DNA of 14,514 nucleotides from JACCQS01 sp050999295 (GCA_050999295.1 JBPCPI010000109.1:1-14514), one strand, 5' to 3'; positions 7,114 to 13,636 are shown, counted from the first letter of the stretch. Notes: generated by a model not told the origin, from the sequence alone. Program-made: numbers and translations.

Positions 7114-8238
7114 TCACCGCACATGGGATTCGACGAACGGCGGTTTGACCACCGTCACGGTGACCAACCGACCGCGGACGTCGACGTACAGCTCACCGCC
7201 CGCGCTGATGCCGAGCCCACGATCGAGCATGGCAAGGCCGATCCCGACTCGCAGCGACGGGGAGAACGTGCCGCTGGTCGTATGGCCGACCTCCGCGCCT
7301 GCCTTGTCGAGGACGGGGAGATGGGGGCGGAGAATGCCGCGGCCGGAGGCCCGCACACCCCAGAGCAGACGGCCGGCGCCCGCCTGCTTCTCGGCGAGCA
7401 GCGCCGCGCGACCCCAGAAGGCCGGCTTGTCCCAGCCGACCGCCCAGCCGAGCCGGGCATGGTTCGGCGTGATGTCCAGGGAGAGGTCCTGCCCGTGCAG
7501 CGGGTAGCCCATCTCGGTCCGCAGCGTGTCCCGGGCTCCGAGCCCGGCCGGGCGGATGCCGTACTCGGCTCCGGCGGCCATGACCGCGTCCCACAGGCCG
7601 GGGCCGGCGCCCGACGCGGCGATGAGTTCGTACCCACGTTCGCCGGTGTAGCCCGTCCGGCACACGATCACCTGCGCCGACTGCCCGGACGGCTCCGGCC
7701 ACGCCGTCTCGGTGAAGCTCATGTAGTCGTGCTCTGACGGGAGCCCGACCCCAGCCAGGACCTCAGCCGATCGTGGCCCCTGCACGGCCAACACGACGAA
7801 GTCCGCGTGCTGCTCGGTGACGACGATCTCGCCAGGGGCGGCCGAACGCAGGCGCCGGACGACCTCGGCTGTGTTGGCCGCGTTCGGGACGAGGAAGACC
7901 TCGTCCGGGCCACGGAGGTAGGCGAGTAGGTCGTCAACCACACCGCCGGACGCCTCGTCACAGCACAGCGTGTACTGCGCCTGCCCCGGCCCGATCCGGT
8001 CGAGGTCATTGGCCAGACACGAATTGAGGAATCTCGCCGCTCCTGGTCCGGACACGGTCGCCTTGCCGAGATGTGAGACGTCGAACAGACCTACCGCCGT
8101 CCGTACGGCGAGGTGCTCGGCCAGCACGCCGCCGCCCCGACCGGGGTACTCCACCGGCATCGACCAGCCCCCGAAATCGGCCCATTTTGCGCCGAGGGAC
8201 TGGTGCCGGTCATGGAGCGGGGAGCGCTGTGCGGACAT
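7114..8238 (-). CDS. gcvT: Aminomethyltransferase, glycine cleavage system T protein
   Basis: A 374-residue, full-length T protein. In the glycine cleavage complex it transfers the methylene carbon from the aminomethyl-lipoyl H protein to tetrahydrofolate and releases ammonia. Seen: FGGW at 22-25, DVSHLGK at 53-59, GGVVDD at 98-103 with the catalytic Asp at 102 (aligns with D101 of E. coli GcvT), CRTGYTGERGYE at 193-204, GARDTLRTEMGYPLHGQD at 234-251, and the C-terminal TSGTFSPSLR at 321-330. Other gcv genes (P, H) are not in the window. ATG 8238 has no Shine-Dalgarno. A TAGCGT box ends 8 nt upstream, suggesting a leaderless or nearly leaderless message. It is divergent from the sulfur operon across 74 bp. 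Confidence 0.95.
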   Translation of the reverse strand: MSAQRSPLHDRHQSLGAKWADFGGWSMPVEYPGRGGGVLAEHLAVRTAVGLFDVSHLGKATVSGPGAARFLNSCLANDLDRIGPGQAQYTLCCDEASGGVVDDLLAYLRGPDEVFLVPNAANTAEVVRRLRSAAPGEIVVTEQHADFVVLAVQGPRSAEVLAGVGLPSEHDYMSFTETAWPEPSGQSAQVIVCRTGYTGERGYELIAASGAGPGLWDAVMAAGAEYGIRPAGLGARDTLRTEMGYPLHGQDLSLDITPNHARLGWAVGWDKPAFWGRAALLAEKQAGAGRLLWGVRASGRGILRPHLPVLDKAGAEVGHTTSGTFSPSLRVGIGLAMLDRGLGISAGGELYVDVRGRLVTVTVVKPPFVESHVR

Positions 8239-8246
8239 ACCGGAAC

Positions 8247-8252
8247 ACGCTA
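8247..8252 (-). promoter_or_regulatory. Putative -10 box (TAGCGT) of gcvT
   Basis: TAGCGT on the minus strand ends 8 nt before the gcvT ATG at 8238. It lies in the 74-bp divergent gap that also holds the sulfur operon promoter, so the two could influence each other. Confidence 0.35.
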
Positions 8253-8297
8253 GTGGCCGAACGCATCGACGCCGCCGGGAATAGGGCGCGCCTCGCG

Positions 8298-8306
8298 TGG
8301 CATAAT
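8298..8306 (+). promoter_or_regulatory. Extended -10 promoter (TGG-CATAAT) of the sulfur-assimilation operon
   Basis: CATAAT at 8301-8306 is preceded by TG one base upstream (extended -10). It ends exactly 6 nt before the GTG at 8313, which would place the transcription start on the first codon of the leader peptide. No TTGACA-like -35 is obvious, which an extended -10 can tolerate. Confidence 0.55.
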
Positions 8307-8312
8307 CTGCCT

Positions 8313-8396
8313 GTGCATGCCTCCAGAATCCGGCTTGTGGGCCGAGCCCACATCGACTTCGGACGGGTCCGCAGCATGATGTGTCCCCGCGGCTGA
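8313..8396 (+). CDS. Leaderless cysteine-type leader peptide of the sulfur operon
   Basis: A 27-codon ORF from GTG 8313 to TGA 8396. Its core reads RLVGRAHIDFGRVRSMMCPR, with the only Cys at residue 24 (TGT 8382-8384). From memory, annotated actinobacterial 'putative leader peptides' upstream of sulfur genes share an R-R-H-V-D-L-x-R-x-x-S-x-x-C-P pattern, which this matches with conservative changes (RAHIDF, SMMC). Mycobacteria use analogous Cys-rich leaderless ORFs as cysteine-responsive attenuators. The peptide probably acts only by being translated: ribosome behaviour at the Cys codon would alter folding of the following 144 nt before the sulfite reductase start. It is too short for standard gene finders. 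A hairpin TGTGGGC-CGA-GCCCACA (8336-8352) lies within it. Confidence 0.75.
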   Translation: MHASRIRLVGRAHIDFGRVRSMMCPRG

Positions 8397-8416
8397 CGCG
8401 TTCCCGACCTAGCCGC
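8389..8416 (+). promoter_or_regulatory. Stem overlapping the leader-peptide stop codon
   Basis: GCGGCT (8389-8394) pairs perfectly with AGCCGC (8411-8416). The 5' arm starts five bases after the Cys codon and runs into the TGA. A ribosome held at the Cys codon would cover this arm and free the 3' arm, which can instead pair as AGCCG (8411-8415) with CGGCT (8428-8432). Short complementarities are frequent in GC-rich DNA, so this is only a candidate switch. Confidence 0.3.
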
Positions 8417-8467
8417 CGGGCGCGTATCGGCTCGGCGTGGCCCGTGGGCTAACCCGCTTTCCGGTCA

Positions 8468-8533
8468 CCTCGTGCGTCGGCACCGTACCCGCAACCTCCT
8501 GCCGACCGCTGGTTCGCGTCCCCATCCACGAGG
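8468..8533 (+). promoter_or_regulatory. Stem that can sequester the sulfite reductase ribosome binding site
   Basis: CCTCGTG (8468-8474) is perfectly complementary to CACGAGG (8527-8533), which contains most of the GAGGA Shine-Dalgarno (8530-8534) of the sulfite reductase gene. Inside it, GTCGGCA (8476-8482) pairs perfectly with TGCCGAC (8500-8506), leaving a 17-nt loop. Two nested 7-bp stems ending on the ribosome site suggest translational control downstream of the leader peptide. No U-tract is present, so transcription termination is less likely. Confidence 0.4.
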
Positions 8534-8540
8534 ACCACGC

Positions 8541-10232
8541 ATGAGCACCGTTTACTCGACCCGCCCCCCCGACCCCACCCGCCCCCGAGGTCAAGGCCAA
8601 TGGGCGCTCGGTTACCGGGAACCGCTGAACGTCAACGAACGGGTCAAGGCGGACGGCGCACCGCTGGAGGTCCGCGAGCGGATCGAGAACCGCTACGTGC
8701 ACACCGGGTTCGCCGGCATCGACCCGGCGGATCTGCGCAACCGGTTCCGCTGGTGGGGCCTCTACACCCAGCGCCGTCCCGGCATCGACGGCGGTCGTAC
8801 GGCCAGCCTGGAACCGCATGAACTGGAGGACGAGTACTTCATGCTGCGGATCCGGATCGACGGCGGTGCGCTGACCAGCGAACAGCTTCGGGTGATCGGT
8901 GAGATCTCCACGCTGTACGGCCGCGACTCCGCTGACCTGACCGACCGGCAGAACATCCAGCTGCACTGGATCCGGATCGAGGACGTTCCCGACATCTGGC
9001 AGCGCCTGGAGGCGGTCGGGCTGGAGACGACCGAGGCGTGCGGCGACTGCCCGCGGGTCATCCTCGGCTCCCCGGTCGCGGGCATCGCCGAGGAAGAGCT
9101 GCTCGACCCGACACCGGTCATCGAGGAGATCAAGGCTCGCTTCATCGGCGATCCGTCCTTCGCCAACCTGCCACGCAAGTACAAGACCGCGATCACCGGG
9201 ATGCCGGTCAGTGACGTCGTGCACGAGATCAACGACATCTCGCTGATCGCGGTCAAGCACCCGGACCTCGGCGTCGGCTACGACCTCTGGGTGGGTGGCG
9301 GACTGTCGACCAACCCCCGGTTGGCCGAGCGGCTCGGGGTGTTCGTGAGCCAGGCGGAGGCTGCCGAGGTATGGGCCGCGGTGACCGCGGTCTTTCGTGA
9401 CTACGGTTACCGCCGGATGCGGCACAAGGCCCGGCTGAAGTTCCTCCTCGCCGACTGGGGTCCGGCGAGGTTCCGCGAGATCCTGGAGTCGGAGTACTTG
9501 CATCGTCGCATGCCCGACGGGCCGGCCCCACGCCCCTCGCTGGACCGGGGGGATCACATCGGCGTGCATCGCCAGCGCGATGGCCGGTACTACATCGGGG
9601 CCACACCGACCGTGGGCCGGGTCTCCGGAACGATGCTCACCGAACTGGCCAAGACGCTGGAAGCGCACGGATCGCAACGGTTGCGAATCACCCCGCACCA
9701 GAAGCTGGTCGTGCTGGACGTGCCCGAGGACCAGATCGATCAACTCAGCGGATCGCTGGACGAGTTGGGCCTGACCAGCAAACCGAGCCCGTTCCGCCGA
9801 AACACCATGGCCTGCACCGGGATTGAATACTGCAAGCTGGCCATCGTTGACACCAAGATCACTGCGGCCCAGGCGATCACCGAACTCGAGCACCGCCTGG
9901 CTGACGTGGTGAGCCAGATCGACGTTCCGATCTCGCTGCACGTCAACGGCTGCCCCAACTCCTGTGCCCGCATCCAGGTCGCCGACATCGGGCTCAAGGG
10001 GATGATCGTCACCGATGCCTCGGGCGACCAGGTGGAGGGGTTCCAGATCCACCTCGGTGGCGGCCTCGGCCAGGAAGCCGGGTTCGGTCGCAAGGTGCGC
10101 GGGCTCAAGGTCACCTCCGCGGAACTTCCTGACTACGTCGAACGGGTTGTCCGCGGCTTCCTGGCCGCCCGCGATCCCGGCGAGGGTTTCGCGTCCTGGG
10201 TCATCCGGGCGGACGAGACGGCGCTGGCATGA
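8541..10232 (+). CDS. sir: Ferredoxin-dependent assimilatory sulfite reductase (siroheme, 4Fe-4S)
   Basis: A 563-residue enzyme that reduces sulfite to sulfide with six electrons from ferredoxin. It has two nitrite/sulfite reductase repeats. The cluster/siroheme ligands are C425-x5-C431 (ACTGIEYC) and C471-x3-C475 (NGCPNSC). TEACGDCPR at 165-172 and LTDRQNIQLHW at 133-143 are typical. Y75 (WWGLYTQRRPG) and C167 sit at the same spacing as the Tyr69-Cys161 covalent pair I recall from M. tuberculosis NirA, a sulfite rather than nitrite reductase. ATG 8541 is chosen because GAGGA precedes it by 6 nt and MSTVYSTRPP begins a typical N-terminus; an upstream GTG at 8472 would add 23 unconserved residues. 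The stop overlaps cysH (ATGA). Neighbours confirm a sulfur role. Confidence 0.95.
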   Translation: MSTVYSTRPPDPTRPRGQGQWALGYREPLNVNERVKADGAPLEVRERIENRYVHTGFAGIDPADLRNRFRWWGLYTQRRPGIDGGRTASLEPHELEDEYFMLRIRIDGGALTSEQLRVIGEISTLYGRDSADLTDRQNIQLHWIRIEDVPDIWQRLEAVGLETTEACGDCPRVILGSPVAGIAEEELLDPTPVIEEIKARFIGDPSFANLPRKYKTAITGMPVSDVVHEINDISLIAVKHPDLGVGYDLWVGGGLSTNPRLAERLGVFVSQAEAAEVWAAVTAVFRDYGYRRMRHKARLKFLLADWGPARFREILESEYLHRRMPDGPAPRPSLDRGDHIGVHRQRDGRYYIGATPTVGRVSGTMLTELAKTLEAHGSQRLRITPHQKLVVLDVPEDQIDQLSGSLDELGLTSKPSPFRRNTMACTGIEYCKLAIVDTKITAAQAITELEHRLADVVSQIDVPISLHVNGCPNSCARIQVADIGLKGMIVTDASGDQVEGFQIHLGGGLGQEAGFGRKVRGLKVTSAELPDYVERVVRGFLAARDPGEGFASWVIRADETALA

Positions 10233-10951
10233 CGGCGCTGATCGAGGGCCCGGGGCTGACCTACAACCGCGACGAGATGCGCTCGCTCGTGCAGCATGCC
10301 GCTGCCGAGTTCGAAGGAGCCGACGCGTCACACGTATTGGCTTGGGCGGCAGCCATCTTCGGTCGCGGATTGGCAGTCGCCGCAAGCATGCAGGACGCCG
10401 TGGTTCCGCACCTGGTGAGCCGTGCGATCCCAGACGTGGACGTGCTGTTCATCGACACCGGCTATCACTTTCCGGAGACGCTACGGACTCGCGACCTTGT
10501 GACTCGGCACTTGCCGATCACCGTGGTGACGCTGACGCCGAGCCGTAGCATCGCCGAGCAGGACGCGGTCCTCGGTCCGAATCTGCATGAGCGTGACCCG
10601 GATACCTGCTGCTTCCTACGCAAGGTGAACCCGCTGGCCGAGGCCCTGCAGGACTACAAGGCCTGGGTGGGGGGCGGCCGGCGCGTCGACAGCCCGACGC
10701 GGGCGCACCTGCCGATCGTCTCCTGGGACCACACGCACGACATGGTCAAGATCAGCCCGATCGTCGCGTGGAGCGATGCCGACGTCGGGGCCTACCAGGA
10801 GTGGCACGGCCTTCCCCGGCACCCACTGATCGGCGACGGGTTTCCCTCCATCGGCTGTGCGCCGTGCACCAGACGGGTCCAGCCCGGCGAGGATGTCCGC
10901 GCCGGCCGCTGGGCCGGACACGCAAAGACCGAATGCGGAATATATGGCTGA
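10229..10951 (+). CDS. cysH: Adenylyl-sulfate (APS) reductase CysH, 4Fe-4S type
   Basis: A 240-residue enzyme of the PAPS/APS reductase family, releasing sulfite from activated sulfate using thioredoxin. C127-C128 (DPDTCCFLRKV) and C210-x2-C213 (IGCAPCTRR) are the four 4Fe-4S ligands that mark the APS-using branch. The C-terminal KTECGIYG supplies catalytic C236. FIDTGYHFPETL at 74-85 is the nucleotide-binding core. Small departures from the family are GGGRR at 148-152, where I expect TGLRR, and a terminal Tyr where His is usual; neither touches the cluster or catalytic Cys. ATG overlaps the reductase stop (ATGA), so translation is coupled. The genes for ATP sulfurylase and sulfate uptake are not in the window. 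Confidence 0.95.
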   Translation: MTALIEGPGLTYNRDEMRSLVQHAAAEFEGADASHVLAWAAAIFGRGLAVAASMQDAVVPHLVSRAIPDVDVLFIDTGYHFPETLRTRDLVTRHLPITVVTLTPSRSIAEQDAVLGPNLHERDPDTCCFLRKVNPLAEALQDYKAWVGGGRRVDSPTRAHLPIVSWDHTHDMVKISPIVAWSDADVGAYQEWHGLPRHPLIGDGFPSIGCAPCTRRVQPGEDVRAGRWAGHAKTECGIYG

Positions 10952-11696
10952 GCCACGGGCGGTGCTGCTGATCAACCACGGCAGCCGCCAGCCGCACGCC
11001 GCAACCTTCACCCATGATGCGGCGGCCGCGCTGCGGCGCGAGGACCCAGACCGGATCGTCCGGGTCAGCTTTCTGGAGTTGACTCCGCCGAGTCCGGCCC
11101 ACGCCCTGCACCAGCTCGCCCGCGCCGGGATCACCGACGTGCAGGTGGTGCCGCTGCTGTTCTCAGCTGGGCACCACTACCGCATCGACATACCGGCCGC
11201 CGTCCATGCCGCGCTGGAATCCGTGCCGGGCATGCGGGTGCAGATCGCGCCGCCGCTGCTGACCGATACCCATGACGACCTGATCGCCGCCCTCGATGCC
11301 CGCTTGGACGAGGCGATTCAGGACCAGCCGTCGAGCGCCGGACACCGGCCGGATGGTCTGGTCCTGCTCGCGGCCGGGTCCAGCGACGGCGAGGCACGGG
11401 CTCAGGTACGCGGGTTGGCCGACGCGTGGGGACGCGCACGCATGGTGCCCGCTGAGGCAGCCTTCTGTGATCTGCGTGGCGGCGACGTGCGCGCCGCAAT
11501 GGCGAAACTGTCGGGTCGCGGGGCCTACCGCATCGCCTGCGGTTCCCTGTTCCTCGCGACCGGTCGGCTGCTCGACGCCGGCCGGCACGCCGCTGCGAAC
11601 GCGGGCGCGGGGACGATCGCCGGGCCGTTGGGTCTGACCCCTCCCCTGCTGGGCCTTCTCCGTCGGCGCTGTAAGCCTGCGGTGGTCGCCGGATAG
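10944..11696 (+). CDS. Sirohydrochlorin chelatase (CbiX/SirB family)
   Basis: A 250-residue, two-lobed class II chelatase expected to insert Fe2+ into sirohydrochlorin to make siroheme, the cofactor of the sulfite reductase two genes upstream. The N-terminal lobe has NHGSR at 11-15 (catalytic His12) and FSAGHHYRIDIP at 73-84 with metal-binding His77/His78. The C-terminal lobe repeats the fold with degenerate motifs (LLAAGSSD at 141-148, SLFLATGRLLD at 201-211). ATG 10944 gives an 8-nt overlap with cysH and starts just before the first beta strand; a GTG at 10857 would add 29 residues lying wholly inside cysH. Cobalt chelation cannot be excluded by sequence, but the operon argues for siroheme. 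The TAG stop is part of the pepA -10 candidate. Confidence 0.88.
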   Translation: MAEPRAVLLINHGSRQPHAATFTHDAAAALRREDPDRIVRVSFLELTPPSPAHALHQLARAGITDVQVVPLLFSAGHHYRIDIPAAVHAALESVPGMRVQIAPPLLTDTHDDLIAALDARLDEAIQDQPSSAGHRPDGLVLLAAGSSDGEARAQVRGLADAWGRARMVPAEAAFCDLRGGDVRAAMAKLSGRGAYRIACGSLFLATGRLLDAGRHAAANAGAGTIAGPLGLTPPLLGLLRRRCKPAVVAG

Positions 11697-11699
11697 CAT
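11694..11699 (+). promoter_or_regulatory. Putative -10 box (TAGCAT) of pepA, overlapping the chelatase stop
   Basis: TAGCAT ends 8 nt before ATG 11708, and its first three bases are the TAG stop of the chelatase gene. No real Shine-Dalgarno precedes pepA (GGTGA at 11701-11705 is too close), so a separate leaderless transcript is plausible. No -35 is evident. Confidence 0.35.
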
Positions 11700-11701
11700 C
11701 G

Positions 11702-11761
11702 GTGACAATGCCCACCCTGACAAGGCCCACCCTGACAAGGCCCACCCTGACAAGGCCCACC
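11702..11761 (+). repeat. Four-copy 15-bp tandem array on the pepA start codon
   Basis: Three identical units CTGACAAGGCCCACC (11717-11731, 11732-11746, 11747-11761) follow a first unit GTGACAATGCCCACC (11702-11716) that differs at two bases. One of those differences turns AGG into the ATG start codon. In protein this gives PTLTR repeated three times. Confidence 0.93.
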
Positions 11762-13276
11762 TTGCACGCGAGCGACAAAGCCCTGGACGCCCTCACCGCC
11801 GACGCCATCAGCGGCGGGATCGGAAAGGGCAAGACCCGGCCACTGATGACCTCGGGCGCGCAGGCACTCGACGCGTTGTTGGGCGGCAAGCTCCCCGACG
11901 CGCTCAAGGTGCTCGCCGCCTCCGGTGCCGAGGGTGAGGTCACTCGGATCGCCACGCTGGGAGCCGGCCCGTTCCCTGTCGTTGCTGCTGTCGGGCTCGG
12001 GGCTCCCGGGGACGACGGCACGTACTCCGCGGAGAGCATCCGGCGCGCCGCCGGGTCGGCCGTACGCGCGTTGACCGGTCGTCGCACAGTCCTCAATGCA
12101 CTCGCCCACGAGGGTGGGATCGACCGGATCCGCGCCGCCGGCGAGGGGGCCCTGCTGGGCGCCTACCGCTATCTGACGTACAAGTCCGAAGACCAGCCCG
12201 CGCGCACGTCCCCGCCCCAGCGAGTGACCCTGCTCGTAGCAGACGCCAAGGATCCCGCCGTCAAGGCAGAACTGCGCCGGATCGAAGCCGTCGCGAACGC
12301 GGTCACCCTCACCCGCGACCTGGTCAACGCCCCCCCGAACGATCTCTATCCCGCGGAGTTCGCCCGCCGGGCCGAAGCGGCGGGCAAGGCCGGCGGGCTC
12401 AAGATCGAGATCCTCAACGAGAAGGCCCTGGCCAGGGGACGCTACGGAGGTGTGCTGGCCGTCGGCTCCGGGTCGGACCGCAAGCCGCGGTTGGTCCGGA
12501 TGCATTACACCCCGGCCGGCTCGGCTGTGTGCAAGATCGCCCTGGTCGGCAAGGGCATCACCTTCGACTCCGGCGGTATCTCGATCAAGCCGGCGGCCCA
12601 CATGGACGAGATGAAGTCCGACATGGCCGGAGCAGCCGCGATGGTGGCAACAGCCTGTCTGGTCGCGGAGTTGGGGTTGCCGGTGGAGCTGATCGCCACC
12701 ATCCCGATGGCCGAGAACCTGCCAAGCGGGACCGCCTACCGGCCCGCCGACGTGCTCACCTTCCGCAACGGAAAGACCGCCGAGATCACCAACACCGACG
12801 CCGAGGGGCGTGTCGTCCTCGCTGACGCCATCGCGCGTGCCTGCGAGGACGGACCGGACTGGCTGATCGAGACCTCGACCCTGACCGGTGCGGCTCGAAT
12901 CGCCTTGGGCGCTCGGACGGCCGGCGTGATGGGAAGTGACGACCTGCGCGGCCGGGTCATCGCCGCTAGTGAGCGAAGTGGTGAGTCCATGTGGGCGATG
13001 CCCATGCCCCCCGAACTGCGCAAGGGTCTGGACTCCTCGGTCGCCGATCTGATCAACGCCAACACCGACCGGCTCGGAGGAATGCTCGTCGGCGGGCACT
13101 TCCTGTCCGAATTCGTCACCGAGGGCACCGAGTGGGCACACATCGACATCGCCGGTCCGGCGTTTAACAACGGCAAGGCGTGGGGCTACAACCCCAAGGG
13201 CGGTACGGGCGTACCGATTCGAACCCTGCTCACCCTGATCGAGGACCTTGCGACCGAGGCTGCTGCCGCGAGCTAG
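11708..13276 (+). CDS. pepA: Leucyl aminopeptidase (M17 family)
   Basis: A 522-residue cytosolic aminopeptidase releasing N-terminal residues from peptides with two active-site metals. The N-terminal macro-like domain covers about 20-165. The C-terminal catalytic domain has VGKGITFDSGGISIKP (280-295), KSDMAG (303-308) and NTDAEGR (362-368). K282, D287, K294, D305, D364, E366 and R368 are each offset by exactly 12 from the E. coli PepA metal and catalytic residues, so the site is intact. The first 20 residues contain the threefold PTLTR repeat and are not family-conserved. ATG 11708 is preferred to the GTG two codons earlier because of the -10 spacing. The gene follows the chelatase by 11 bp. 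Its stop shares CTAG with the convergent small gene. Confidence 0.95.
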   Translation: MPTLTRPTLTRPTLTRPTLHASDKALDALTADAISGGIGKGKTRPLMTSGAQALDALLGGKLPDALKVLAASGAEGEVTRIATLGAGPFPVVAAVGLGAPGDDGTYSAESIRRAAGSAVRALTGRRTVLNALAHEGGIDRIRAAGEGALLGAYRYLTYKSEDQPARTSPPQRVTLLVADAKDPAVKAELRRIEAVANAVTLTRDLVNAPPNDLYPAEFARRAEAAGKAGGLKIEILNEKALARGRYGGVLAVGSGSDRKPRLVRMHYTPAGSAVCKIALVGKGITFDSGGISIKPAAHMDEMKSDMAGAAAMVATACLVAELGLPVELIATIPMAENLPSGTAYRPADVLTFRNGKTAEITNTDAEGRVVLADAIARACEDGPDWLIETSTLTGAARIALGARTAGVMGSDDLRGRVIAASERSGESMWAMPMPPELRKGLDSSVADLINANTDRLGGMLVGGHFLSEFVTEGTEWAHIDIAGPAFNNGKAWGYNPKGGTGVPIRTLLTLIEDLATEAAAAS

Positions 13277-13599
13277 CCGGAACCGGTGCGGTCCTCCTTC
13301 TTCTGCCGGGCGCTCCATTCCCGCATCCGCTCGGGATAACCCATGACGGCGGCGTCATAGACCGGGATGGCGAGCTTGCGGGCGAGCTTCTGGGCACCGT
13401 CGGGGCCATCAATGCGGCGCCGGGTCCATTCACCGTCGGCGGCGACGAAGACGACGGTGGCCTCGGTGACCGCCGTACGCGGCTCCACGTAGGCCTCCAC
13501 ACCCTTACGGGAGGCCGCGAAAGCCTCAAGGTGAGCAGTGTCGGCATTCGTCGACTCGCGCAGCGTCCCCGGTCGTTTCTTGCGGCCGAACAGAGCCAC
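13273..13599 (-). CDS. Conserved actinobacterial protein of unknown function (108 aa)
   Basis: A 108-residue soluble, charged protein: MALFGRKKRPG, then ESTNADTAHLEAFAASRKGV, YVEPRTAVTEATVVFVAADGEWTRRR read in two parts (37-52 and 53-62), KLAIPVYDAAVMGYPERMR, and a Lys/Glu-rich end. I recall similar proteins in many actinobacteria with the EPRT, DGEWTRRR and GYPxRMR signatures, but no known function. GTG 13599 is chosen because GGAGG precedes it by 5 nt and MALFGRKK is the usual family beginning; the reading frame stays open far upstream but those residues are not protein-like. A TATCGT box (13636 to 13631) may be its -10. It converges on pepA, with both stop codons in one CTAG. Confidence 0.75.
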   Translation of the reverse strand: MALFGRKKRPGTLRESTNADTAHLEAFAASRKGVEAYVEPRTAVTEATVVFVAADGEWTRRRIDGPDGAQKLARKLAIPVYDAAVMGYPERMREWSARQKKEDRTGSG

Positions 13600-13630
13600 G
13601 AAAGCCTCCCCATCTCCTGCTGAGCCGTCA

Positions 13631-13636
13631 ACGATA
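13631..13636 (-). promoter_or_regulatory. Possible -10 box (TATCGT) of the 108-aa gene
   Basis: TATCGT on the minus strand lies 32 nt before GTG 13599, leaving room for a short leader with the GGAGG site. No clear -35. Confidence 0.25.

Noticed and set aside
8472..8540. GTG 8472 as the start of the sulfite reductase
   Set aside because: It adds 23 Arg/Pro-rich residues, has no ribosome site and overlaps the predicted regulatory stems. ATG 8541 has GAGGA at good spacing.
8541..10232. Annotation as ferredoxin-nitrite reductase
   Set aside because: The two enzymes share a fold, but cysH, the siroheme chelatase and a cysteine-type leader in the same operon, and the Tyr-Cys pair, favour sulfite.
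8409..10385. 658-codon minus-strand ORF opposite the sulfite reductase
   Set aside because: Long only because of codon bias on the real strand. The sense strand has every family motif and this one has none.
10857..10943. GTG 10857 as the start of the chelatase
   Set aside because: The additional 29 codons lie entirely inside cysH, and the conserved fold begins immediately after ATG 10944.
11702..11761. 15-bp repeats as a CRISPR array or attachment site
   Set aside because: The units are directly abutting with no spacers and stay in frame within pepA, so this is a coding tandem repeat.
11525..13318. 597-codon minus-strand ORF opposite pepA
   Set aside because: Antisense shadow of an intact M17 peptidase, with Gly/Asp/Arg-rich low-complexity composition.
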